Shown: positions 1 through 8,100, counted from the stretch's first letter. The stretch is 8,880 nucleotides of DNA from Acidobacteriota bacterium (GCA_022545645.1 JACZQQ010000100.1:1-8880); one strand, 5' to 3'. Made by a program: numbers and translations. The notes: generated by a model not told the origin, from the letters alone.

Positions 1-1
1 G

Positions 2-562
2 TCGCAATCTAGACAGGAGATGCTTTGGAAGCACATCAGGCTCCTGGTTGAGCGCAACTGGAAGACGAGGATTTTAGAGCTTGGTGAGGCTCTGCGTACC
101 TTCTGGCGGGACCTGGATCGCGGAGTCTTGTGGTCGAAGCTAACGGCCGCATCCGTCACCCTGGTATTCTTCGCAATGATTCTGACCCAGTTTGGACAGG
201 TCAATCTTCAGGAATATCCGATGATGGCGACTCTTTCGCCCACTTCCAGTCCCCTCTCAAGGCCGGTCATCGCTCAGGTTTCCGTTCACTACCAAGGTAC
301 GGAATTTGAGGATCTCATGACCGCCGTATGGAAGATCCCCTTCGAGGACTCCTTGTCCTTAGTGGCGAGAATCAACCCTGACGGTTCCGCCAAAATTGGA
401 AATGTTTTGGAATACCCCAAAAGTCCTGACCTTCTCGAGGCGGTGGAGCTCACTCTTAGTGGCGGCCAGTTTCAGACGGTAAATGCCCAGAGTCTTGACG
501 ACTCCTTTGTGATTTATTCCTTCCTGAAGGTTGACGTCTATGAGCACCGCAGGGGACTGTAG
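2..562 (+). CDS. Membrane protein, probable anti-sigma factor, 3' part (5'-truncated by window edge)
   Basis: The frame is open to the left edge, with no stop before the first ATG at position 20. That ATG follows CAGGAG with no spacer, so it is a poor start and the gene most likely begins upstream. Visible order, numbered from the ATG: a basic, Trp/Arg-rich cytoplasmic stretch (1-40), one membrane segment (about 41-58, core VTLVFFAMIL), a Pro/Ser-rich linker (about 70-82), then an extracytoplasmic alpha/beta domain (about 84-174) with VARINPDGSAKI, LEYPKSPDLLEAVE and VIYSFLKVDV. This arrangement fits transmembrane anti-sigma factors, in which an N-terminal zinc-finger domain (here outside the window) holds an ECF sigma factor at the membrane. 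The outer domain vaguely resembles a TonB C-terminal fold; that is inference. Alternative: an unrelated single-pass envelope protein. The stop is TAG at 560-562. The next gene converges on it. Confidence 0.6.
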   Translation, partial: SQSRQEMLWKHIRLLVERNWKTRILELGEALRTFWRDLDRGVLWSKLTAASVTLVFFAMILTQFGQVNLQEYPMMATLSPTSSPLSRPVIAQVSVHYQGTEFEDLMTAVWKIPFEDSLSLVARINPDGSAKIGNVLEYPKSPDLLEAVELTLSGGQFQTVNAQSLDDSFVIYSFLKVDVYEHRRGL

Positions 563-593
563 CACGGACAATGCAGCATCCGGACCGGGAGTA

Positions 594-874
594 CTAAGTG
601 CCTCGTTCCATAAATATGGTGACGTTTGTGGCGAGCGCGACGGCGTCGAGTTCGCGAAGCGACGACGACGCGATGTCACTGTGCATCGTGGAGGAGGAGC
701 GACAAAGAAATCGATGCCGTCCCGCCGCCACCCTTCGGGCTGATGGGGATTGCGGGCGATCTCTGTGTCTCTTGTCGTCGCCGATGTCCCTGCATCGCCT
801 CCTCCTCGCTCCTTGACCTCGTCTCGCAAGACCCATCTGCAAACGTCATCGTATTTATGGAGCGAGACACTAGG
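594..874. repeat. MITE-like element with 32-bp imperfect terminal inverted repeats
   Basis: This fills nearly all of the gap of about 300 bp between the converging genes. The left arm at 598-629 and the right arm at 839-870 are inverted copies matching at 27 of 32 positions; the shared cores are TCCATAAATA and TGACGTTTG. Outside the arms, CTA(A) is also shared (594-597 against 871-873), allowing one inserted base. The interior is GC-rich and non-coding in appearance, with small palindromes: CGACGGCGTCG at 638-648, TTCGCGAA at 651-658, and two related hairpin units, CGATG...CATCG, at 671-688 and 782-797. Short open frames here occur on both strands and overlap each other; none looks like a protein. 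No transposase is present. I see no clear target-site duplication. It could be a non-autonomous mobile element, a REP/BIME-like repeat, or a structured terminator region. Copy number elsewhere in the genome would decide. Confidence 0.75.
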
Positions 875-3059
875 GTATCGACACCACCGTCTTTCCGGTT
901 CCGATGTTCCCTACCGAGTCCACCACCCGCAGGGTGATGGCATGCTCCCCTGGCTCTAAATTTTCAATCCCCAGTGTGTAGTGTTCCGAGTCACTATCCG
1001 CGATTCCATCCCCGGGAAAGAGAATATCCCACGGTCCCGCATCGACCGAATACTCGGCTTGATGGACCACACTCCCTTTGGTTTGAACCGTAAATTCCAG
1101 GGTGGCCCGAGTTCCCTCGACTTGCGGCACTCCCAATTCCAGGGAGGGGGAGGAATTGGCGATCACAAAGGACTTACTGACCATCTCACGCTCCAGAGCT
1201 TGAGCGGACGGGTTACTGGCACGGTCAGAGACCGCCACTTTGACCCAGTAAGCTCCGTCGGGAAAACTCACTCCATCGATGGTGTAGTAGGTCTCCTCCA
1301 GATCCTCAGCCAACAGATTCCAGGTGACTTCGTCTTGCCTCCTATAATAAATGGAATACAGGAGATCATCGCCGTTGGGATCTTCTGCGGTCCAAGACAC
1401 ACTCTGAGCGCCTGCAGAATAGACTCTGCGGGAAGGGGCTTGGGCGGGTTGCCCATCTAAATTACGAACGGATCGGGGCAGGGATCTGATGTGAGCCTGG
1501 TCGGGGCCGCCCAGGGAAACTCCAGCAGCAGGATTTGCGACCGCGGGTCGGACCAAGGCGATCCCAGGGGGATGAACGGTAAGAGAGGTGAGTTGGGGAG
1601 ACATGTTGCGTTGGATATAGCTGATCGTTACCGACTCAACGGCATCGCGCTGCGACGTCAAAGCTGTGGATTCTCCCCCCTGGAGGAATTCAATCTTCCA
1701 CTGGAAGAATCGAGCCGGAGGGCTTTCAATCTGGCTCCCCTCAGCGTCACTGTAGGCATCACTCCAGTCATTCCAGGTCTGGTCCGGCACCCGGGTATTT
1801 CCCGAACGAGTGTAGACTCTCACAGGACGCGACCTGGAATTGCTCATCTGCCAGGCAATCACGCCCCACGAAGCAAGCATCTCGGCGTCCCGGACTTTCG
1901 ATTCGTAGACACCGTTGCTCGACGGCTGGGAAAGCAATTCGAAGACCCAGCCCAAATTGCTGGTGGTGGCATAAATTCTCCCCTCCCACTCGAGCAGTTG
2001 AGTGACCTGCTCCTCGGGACTCTCACTGAGAAGGGTTACGAATTTACGGGAATCAATCGATAGAATCCGCCCCTTGTTTCCTGTGGCTACCAAAAGGTTG
2101 CCGTTGCTCCGGATGAGCAAATCGAAGGCCAGTTCATCATCGGAAGCGTAGAGGAGATTCACCAAATTCTCCCTGTCGATCTTATAAATCTCCAGCCCGG
2201 TCCCTTCACCTGTGCCTGAAATCTCCAGTGTGACCTCTCCGGAATTCCCTGCTGTTTCAGCCGGACTCGGCGGCTCGGGGCCAGACTTCCCTTCCGGATC
2301 CTCGGGCCTCATCAGGGCAGCGGCATAGATATTTCCGTACCGATCCACGGTAATGGCCTTGATCTCACGCAGAGGTGAATCGTAAATCACAAAAGGTGAT
2401 CCGTTGGAGGAGATGCGAAACAGCAAACCTCCCGGTGCAGTCCCAGCCAGGAGATTTCCATCCAGGTCCCACTCCAGCGCGGTAATGTGTGTTTCTTTAC
2501 TGTCGTAGAAAACGTCACCTTGTCCCTGTGGATTGACCTTGTAGATCGTCCCCTTGGGACCGGTCCCAACGAAGAGATTATTCTGCCTATCTATGGCCAG
2601 CGTCCAAATGTACTTTTCGTCTGGATCAAAGAAGACTTCGGCTTCGCCTCGATCGTTGATCCGGTACACCTTGCCACCCGGCCCAGCTCCTGCATAAACC
2701 CGGCCCAGGGAATCAACGGCTAAGGCGTAGACTGCCGCATCTTCCACCCTCGCCCATTCGCTCCCTTGCCCTCTGGGATTGACCCGAAAAATCTTCCCAT
2801 TGTTGCCGGTACCCACATAGAGGTTACCGCCTTGGTCCACGACAGCTGAGTAGATAAACGCCTCCTCAGTATCGATCAGCGGTTCAAGAGCAGGTGCCAA
2901 AATCAGTTTCCCGTCACTGGTGACCGAGACTCCTGTGAACTCACCCTGAAGAAATTCACTCTGTTCGGAGGTCGTCCATCGGACAGGCTGAGTGGCTTCC
3001 AGAAGAGTGGCGGAAAGAAGCAAGAAGATGGCATATGCGGGGAGGCTGCTGTGATTCAT
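870..3059 (-). CDS. Secreted seven-bladed beta-propeller protein with C-terminal Fn3/Ig-like domains
   Basis: About 729 residues. A signal peptide is evident (AIFLLLSATLLEATQ, cleavage near residue 24). Residues about 66-376 hold seven related propeller repeats of roughly 40 residues, with the pattern 'aVDxxGNLYVGTGPxGKIYRVNxxG': about 66-99, 108-141, 149-182, 190-221, 230-297, 308-340 and 350-376. Blade 5 is split by a Pro/Gly/Glu-rich insert (about 251-287). Then follow a domain with YTRSGNT...WNDWS and RFFQWKIEF (about 400-482), a linker, an Fn3-like domain (about 550-635, SWTAEDPNGDDLLYSIYYR) and a final Ig-like domain ending in VVDSVGNIGTGKTVVSIP. It probably acts outside the inner membrane, binding a ligand or partner; no catalytic residues are recognised. 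The start chosen is ATG at 3057-3059; GTG at 3060-3062 is possible, and neither has a clear Shine-Dalgarno. It lies 28 bp downstream of the S55 gene, so it is probably co-transcribed. Its TAG stop (870-872) overlaps the end of the neighbouring repeat. Confidence 0.85.
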   Translation of the reverse strand: MNHSSLPAYAIFLLLSATLLEATQPVRWTTSEQSEFLQGEFTGVSVTSDGKLILAPALEPLIDTEEAFIYSAVVDQGGNLYVGTGNNGKIFRVNPRGQGSEWARVEDAAVYALAVDSLGRVYAGAGPGGKVYRINDRGEAEVFFDPDEKYIWTLAIDRQNNLFVGTGPKGTIYKVNPQGQGDVFYDSKETHITALEWDLDGNLLAGTAPGGLLFRISSNGSPFVIYDSPLREIKAITVDRYGNIYAAALMRPEDPEGKSGPEPPSPAETAGNSGEVTLEISGTGEGTGLEIYKIDRENLVNLLYASDDELAFDLLIRSNGNLLVATGNKGRILSIDSRKFVTLLSESPEEQVTQLLEWEGRIYATTSNLGWVFELLSQPSSNGVYESKVRDAEMLASWGVIAWQMSNSRSRPVRVYTRSGNTRVPDQTWNDWSDAYSDAEGSQIESPPARFFQWKIEFLQGGESTALTSQRDAVESVTISYIQRNMSPQLTSLTVHPPGIALVRPAVANPAAGVSLGGPDQAHIRSLPRSVRNLDGQPAQAPSRRVYSAGAQSVSWTAEDPNGDDLLYSIYYRRQDEVTWNLLAEDLEETYYTIDGVSFPDGAYWVKVAVSDRASNPSAQALEREMVSKSFVIANSSPSLELGVPQVEGTRATLEFTVQTKGSVVHQAEYSVDAGPWDILFPGDGIADSDSEHYTLGIENLEPGEHAITLRVVDSVGNIGTGKTVVSIP

Positions 3060-3087
3060 CACTTGGAGGTGTTCGAAAAAATTGTGT

Positions 3088-4896
3088 CTACTTGACGTTA
3101 ACGCTGATCTCCTGCCGGCCGTTCAGAACGAACTCTGTTGCCGGCAGTTCGTGCTCAACGTAAATGACCTCACCCATCGACTTCAGTTCACCAGAGGTCT
3201 TCCGCGAACCGTAGAGGGCCAGCAGAGAGGGAGGAAGATCGGGCATTCCCTCTCCTGAAATAATGGCTCCCGCCTGCTCACGGACCAGACGAATATAGAG
3301 GCGATCGTTTTTCTTCAAGTTGTTAATGGCCTTGATCAACTGCTGGAGGCTCTCAGGAATAAACTCGCCCACACCCGTTTCGGCATCCTCTCGAGTCAAG
3401 GACATGCCGTCGGCGACCACGATTTTCAGAGGGCCGGGGGTGATTTCCTCGGGGATCTTCACCGGGTATTTCTTGATGATCGTGTCCCCATTGGATTGGC
3501 GTAAAAACACCGTTAACTGGACTTCCTCTCCCGGGTCCACTTCCAACCGGTCCTGCCAAATCGTCTCTACCGTGGCCTCGCGAGTTTGTTCCACGGCGGT
3601 AATTTCGACGTCGATCTTCTCCATCACCAACTCCTCGAACCCGCTGTTCAAGAGGAAGTTCACCGGAGAAGCCGCAGCCAGAGCGGCAAAAACGGGACTG
3701 CTCACCAGATCGGAAACACTGCTCTCGAAGTTGACGTCGCTTTGCCCTTTGATCGATATGGTGCATTTGACCTGTATCGTTTGGTCGCCTATGGATCGCT
3801 CTGAGGAAACGATGCTGCTATGAACCGTGAAGCTCATCAGGAAGGGAGTCAGAAAGTTGTCCGTCACCACCTCAAAATTCAACTCCTTCACCTCATTCCG
3901 ACTGGTGTGGAGCCGCAACCTCACCGGGATGAGTTGAGCTTCTTCCCCCGCCACACCCATGATTCCCGTGGCACGATCCTGTTTGATGCTCCCGATAGGT
4001 TCTAACGTGGCCGAGACCTTCTCACTGGTCATCAGGTTGGGGATAATGGTCAGTACGGCCCCCTTGTTCAGCGGTAAATCGGTGTAGCCTACGCTCAAAA
4101 AAGGGTGTCCAAAACCATAAATCCTGTCACCCTCGATGTGGGTAGCCGTGCCACTGGCACTGACATCGATGTCACCTCGGACCAACTGAACAGTGATGGT
4201 CGATCCTGCCTGCAAAGGAGCATCCTCATACGCCTCCATACGGGCCGTCCCCATTCCCCGCACCGGTACCAGACCCAACAGCTCCAGCTGAGAGGAGAAT
4301 TGTTGAATGGATCTGGGGGAAAAGCCGGAGAGGTTCAACGGCGTGGCAATAGGCTGTAACCTTCCCAGGTCCTGCCAACGGGTCAGTGACGGTTCCACAA
4401 AGAATTGGGGAAGTTCGAAATGAGACAAGAAGGAGGGGAGTTGTGCCACATCATACATTTTGTCGGGATTGACCCGGCGGGCGCGGCGGGGCCCGCTTTC
4501 CGGCTTCTCCTTGAAAATATCCACCATTTCACGGATGGGTGTGATGCCGGCAAAAGGTTCCTTGGCAAAGGGAAAGGCATAGGCAACCGCTCCAATCAGT
4601 TTGTCCTCGATGTAAACGGGGCTGCCACTCATTCCGGCGAAGACTCCCGTGCGGGCAATCGGACCACCGGAGAGCCGTGCCAAAATCATATTCTGTTTCG
4701 GCCCCACGTTTTTCAGGACACCCAGAATCTCAACCTGGAAGGTGTCGACCCGGGTCCCTTCGAAGACCGTCTTTCCGTATCCCGTCTGTCCCGGTTGGAT
4801 CGATTCCAGAGGATAAAATTCAACCGACTGGCCGAACAAGGGAAGGGTGACCAGGAAAATTAGGGCCCAGGTATGGCCAAATTGCCGAAGATTCAT
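3088..4896 (-). CDS. SpoIVB peptidase S55 domain-like secreted protein
   Basis: 602 residues with a clear signal peptide (WALIFLVTLPLFGQS, cleavage near residue 23). The family signature is GMSGSPVYI at 88-96, with candidate nucleophile Ser90, followed by LIGAVAYAFPF and GITPIREM. A second conserved block, ATHIEGDRIYGFGHPFLS (251-268), carries candidate His264, and TDLPLNKGAV follows. Further family-like text is IGSIKQDRATGIMGVAGE. Residues about 440-602 form a beta-rich C-terminal region of unknown role. SpoIVB, the type member of S55, is a serine protease that acts in trans on a membrane signalling complex. Here Ser precedes His, the reverse of SpoIVB, and no PDZ domain is evident before the Ser motif, so protease activity is inferred only. 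The protein is probably exported to the periplasm or cell surface. It is the first gene of a two-gene unit, transcribed from a good sigma-70 promoter about 50 bp upstream. The ribosome site is weak (GAGAG, 10 bases before ATG). Confidence 0.88.
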   Translation of the reverse strand: MNLRQFGHTWALIFLVTLPLFGQSVEFYPLESIQPGQTGYGKTVFEGTRVDTFQVEILGVLKNVGPKQNMILARLSGGPIARTGVFAGMSGSPVYIEDKLIGAVAYAFPFAKEPFAGITPIREMVDIFKEKPESGPRRARRVNPDKMYDVAQLPSFLSHFELPQFFVEPSLTRWQDLGRLQPIATPLNLSGFSPRSIQQFSSQLELLGLVPVRGMGTARMEAYEDAPLQAGSTITVQLVRGDIDVSASGTATHIEGDRIYGFGHPFLSVGYTDLPLNKGAVLTIIPNLMTSEKVSATLEPIGSIKQDRATGIMGVAGEEAQLIPVRLRLHTSRNEVKELNFEVVTDNFLTPFLMSFTVHSSIVSSERSIGDQTIQVKCTISIKGQSDVNFESSVSDLVSSPVFAALAAASPVNFLLNSGFEELVMEKIDVEITAVEQTREATVETIWQDRLEVDPGEEVQLTVFLRQSNGDTIIKKYPVKIPEEITPGPLKIVVADGMSLTREDAETGVGEFIPESLQQLIKAINNLKKNDRLYIRLVREQAGAIISGEGMPDLPPSLLALYGSRKTSGELKSMGEVIYVEHELPATEFVLNGRQEISVNVK

Positions 4897-4948
4897 TTGG
4901 AAAGCACTCTCTGCATGTCTAGTCCACCTGCGGGCTAGCAGCTCAAAC

Positions 4949-4978
4949 AGTATACCGAGGGAGAATTCTCCGGGTCAA
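4949..4978 (-). promoter_or_regulatory. Sigma-70-type promoter of the S55-propeller operon
   Basis: Read on the minus strand, TTGACC (4978-4973) and TATACT (4954-4949) are separated by 18 bases. Each hexamer matches the consensus at five of six positions. Transcription would start near 4942, giving a leader of about 45 bases before the ATG at 4896. This is the best promoter match I found in the divergent gap. The call is by eye, not by scoring. Confidence 0.6.
4960..4971. promoter_or_regulatory. Perfect 12-bp palindrome in the promoter spacer (candidate operator)
   Basis: GGAGAATTCTCC is a perfect palindrome lying wholly between the -35 and -10 boxes of the S55 operon promoter. A protein bound there would block or remodel RNA polymerase binding. 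This is positional inference: no regulator is encoded nearby, and a 12-bp palindrome can occur by chance. Confidence 0.3.
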
Positions 4979-4996
4979 TGCCCCCCGAGTGCCACC

Positions 4997-5025
4997 CCCT
5001 TTCTAACCTATAAGTGGGGAAAGGG
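4997..5025 (+). promoter_or_regulatory. TATAAG box within a 7-bp inverted repeat, possible smc promoter element
   Basis: CCCTTTC at 4997-5003 and its inverted copy GAAAGGG at 5019-5025 flank TATAAG (5009-5014), which matches five of six bases of a -10 box. No convincing -35 box lies 16-18 bases upstream. If used, the smc leader would be about 90 bases. This is a weak candidate for the smc promoter or a regulator site. Confidence 0.22.
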
Positions 5026-5112
5026 TTCTTTGTCAGTGGAGCCTGTCAATATTGGGCTTCGTGCATCATTCATTCATAGAGAGGTATTCACAGGACTTTG
5101 ACGGAAGTTCAT

Positions 5113-8100
5113 ATGCTCAGACTTGATCAGCTGGAAATAACTGGTTTTAAATCATTTGCGGATAAAACATCGGTTCGGTTCGAGGAGGGAATCAGCGGCA
5201 TCGTCGGACCCAACGGCTGTGGTAAATCCAATCTCGCCGATGCCATCGCTTGGGTGCTGGGTAGCGGAACCGCCCTCAGCCTTCGCGGCGAGAAAATGGA
5301 TGATGTGATCTTTAGTGGAACCCGCAAGCGCCGACCCTCGGGAGTCGTGGAAGCCACCCTTACCTTTTCTCGAACCGACAGTGAGCCCATCGTGCTGAAG
5401 GAAACGGAGTTTTCAGGAGAAGTCCTGGAAATCAGCCGCAAGCTTTACCGCTCGGGAGAAAGTGTCTACTCGGTCAACCAACGTCGTTGCCGTCTCAAAG
5501 ATATCCATTCGGTGTTGGAAGAAGCAGGTCTCGGGTTCGCCTCTTATGCCCTCATTGCCCAGGGAAAAATCGGTTGGTTCCTGCGCGCCAAACCGGTGGA
5601 GCGGCGTGCCGTCATCGAAGAGGCTGCCCGGATCACAGGATATAAGAGCCGACGGCGCAGTGCCGAATTGAAACTGGAACTGGCCCAGCAGAACCTGCTT
5701 CGGGTCAACGACATTGTCGGCGAGATCGAACGCCGACTCCGGTCGCTCAAGCGTCAGGCCGCTACAGCCCGCCGCTACCAAAAGGTGAAGGAGGAGTTCC
5801 GACAGGTTCAGCGCCAGAAGTTCGTCATAGAAGCCCATCAGTTGAAAGTTCGGCTCGAGGTTCTGGAGCGAGAGTTGGAGCAGCTGAAAACTTCTGAGGT
5901 CGATGTGGGCAAAGAGTTGGCACAGGGCGAGAAAGTTCATCACCAGACTCTGGAACAAAGAGATCAATTGGAAGCAGAACTGGCACAATTACGACAGAGT
6001 CTTTCGGAAACTCGACTGGAAGTGGACCGCACCGAGAATTCCATTCGCTATCATCGTGAGCAAATCGAGGCCAGCCGGAAGACCCTGGATATGAACGCGG
6101 CAGAACAACAGGCCATCGCCCAATCTCTGGAACAGGTTGGGGAAGAATTGATGCGTTTTCAGTCCGAATATTCCGATCTGGAAAAAGAGGAGAAACAGAT
6201 TGAAGCGGCAATTCAAGAGCAGACTGAGCGGGTTGCCCGACATGAAAATGAGGTGGGAGAAGCCGAGAGCCGGGCGGCAGAACTCCAAACAGGCCTGCTG
6301 CAACTGTCGGCAGAGACCGCTTCTTTGAATAATCTCAAAGGACAACTTGAGCAGCGGCTCAAGGCCGCCCATGCCAACCGCGAGCGATTGGAAAGAGAAC
6401 GAGCCCGGCACTCACTGAAATTGGAGGAAAGCTCGACTTGCTTTGCAGAGACCCAGGTCAACCTGGAAAAGAAGAGGTCGGAAGCAACTCTGCTGAGCCA
6501 GCAACTCGATGATCAAAGGTCCAGGAAGACGGAGCTGGAAAGCCAGTTGGAGGAAATCAGAGAAGAAGCGACTGAAACCCAGCGGCAGCTGATCGCCCAG
6601 GAGGAGCGACTGCACTCCCTTCAAGAACTCCAACTCAGTCATGCCCAATATAGCGAAGGAGTGCAGAAGATCCTGAGGCATCTCAACTCCACCGATCGCA
6701 TCAAAACCGACGGTACCCTTGCTGACTTCATCGAGACAAAGCCTGAATACGAAAGGCTGGTGGAAGAGTTTCTGGATGAAGAGCTGGAGTACATTCTCGT
6801 CGATTCCCTGGAAGAAGCGGTACTTGGGGTCTCCGAGTTAAGGACGCTGAAGAGCGGGAGGTGTACCTTTCTGACCCTTTCTTCATCCAACGGATTTCAG
6901 AAAAGCACTGGCCACACTCCAGTTGTTGGATCTGTATCAAGAAACGGTGTTCACGGGACCCTGGCCGACCTGCTGCAGATGAAACCTGAAGTCAAAAATG
7001 CCTTTACCCGAACCCTACCCCAGAGAGCCGAGGCCATCGTCGTTTCCGATCTGGAAAGCGCTTTCCAACTCGCTCCCCATTATCCTGAGCGCACTTTCAT
7101 CACCTTGGCTGGCGAATCCCTCACGCCCCGAGGATTGCTGTCAGCCAGCACTGCGCAGGCCAAGAAACTGGGACTGCTGAGTCTGAAACGACAGAAGAGA
7201 GAACTGGAAGAACGCATCCTGACGGTGCAGGCCAAACTCTCGGCGCTTCGAGAACAAGAGGAAAAGAAGCAGGTGCAGCTCCAGGCAGCTCTAGAGAATT
7301 TTACAAACCGGGAAGAATCCCTGCGCCAGCTGGAAAAGGAGATGATCGGCCTCACCCACCAGGAAGAACAGTGGGAGGGAGAAAAACAGCTCCAAATCGA
7401 TGCACTGGAAGTCCTCACAGACGAGTTGACCCAGTTGCATCTTGAGCAGGAGCAACAGGCCGGAAAGGTTCAGGAAGTCGAACAGCAGTTCATCGAAAAA
7501 CAAGCCTCGCAGGCCGAAGACGAGAAGATGCTGTCCCAGATTCAAGAATCCCTGCAGCAGCTCAGGGTAGAGTTCGGAAGGATTCGCGAGCAACTTCATT
7601 CGGTTTCCTCGGATGGCAAGGTTTTGGATGAACGGCGCCTGGCACTGGACCGAACGGTGGAGCGGATCCAAGAACAGCGAAAGGGTCTCGAGGCTCGAAA
7701 GGAAGCCACCCAGGCAACCCGTACACAGACCGAAGAACGATCGGAAAAGATGACGGCGAACCTCGAAACCCTGGCCACAGATTTTTCAAGTCACCAGGAA
7801 ACCGTGGAACAGCTCACCGCCTCTCTTGATGAGCGGGAAAAGGAGTACAGCAGGTGGAAAGAAAATTATCCGAAAAGCGAGAAGCAATTGGTCGACTTGC
7901 GAGAACGCAAGGAAGAGTTGCAGGAAGAGCGAGCCCAGGTGGATGTCGATCTGGCACGAGTGGAGACTCAACTCCAGAACATCAACCAACAGTGCATGGA
8001 GCGACTTCAAATCTCTTTGGATGAAGCTGCTGTCGGGATCGACCCGGACGAGGTCCCTGCAGAGGTTGTCCAACAATACAATGACCTCAAGCAGCGCCTG

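Noticed and set aside
583..885. Target-site duplication around the 594-874 element
   Set aside because: I compared the bases just outside both ends and found no convincing matching direct repeat.
598..959. Several open frames of 64-156 codons on both strands across the inter-gene element
   Set aside because: They overlap each other in many frames, have Arg/Ser-rich low-complexity products, lack ribosome sites, and arise from GC-rich repeat DNA without stops.
3060..3062. GTG directly before the ATG of the propeller gene
   Set aside because: It adds only one residue and has no better ribosome site; the adjacent ATG is the simpler start, though GTG cannot be excluded.
5030..5058. TTGTCA at 5030-5035 as a -35 box for smc
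   Set aside because: No acceptable -10 hexamer lies 16-18 bases downstream; the bases there are GC-rich.
5098..5112. TTG at 5098 as the smc start
   Set aside because: It adds TEVH before the conserved SMC N-terminus and has no well-spaced ribosome site; ATG at 5113 has GGAAG 5 bases upstream and matches the family start.
5700..8100. Long minus-strand and alternative-frame open frames inside smc
   Set aside because: They are antisense or frame shadows of coiled-coil coding DNA, with Leu/Ser-rich products and no family resemblance.
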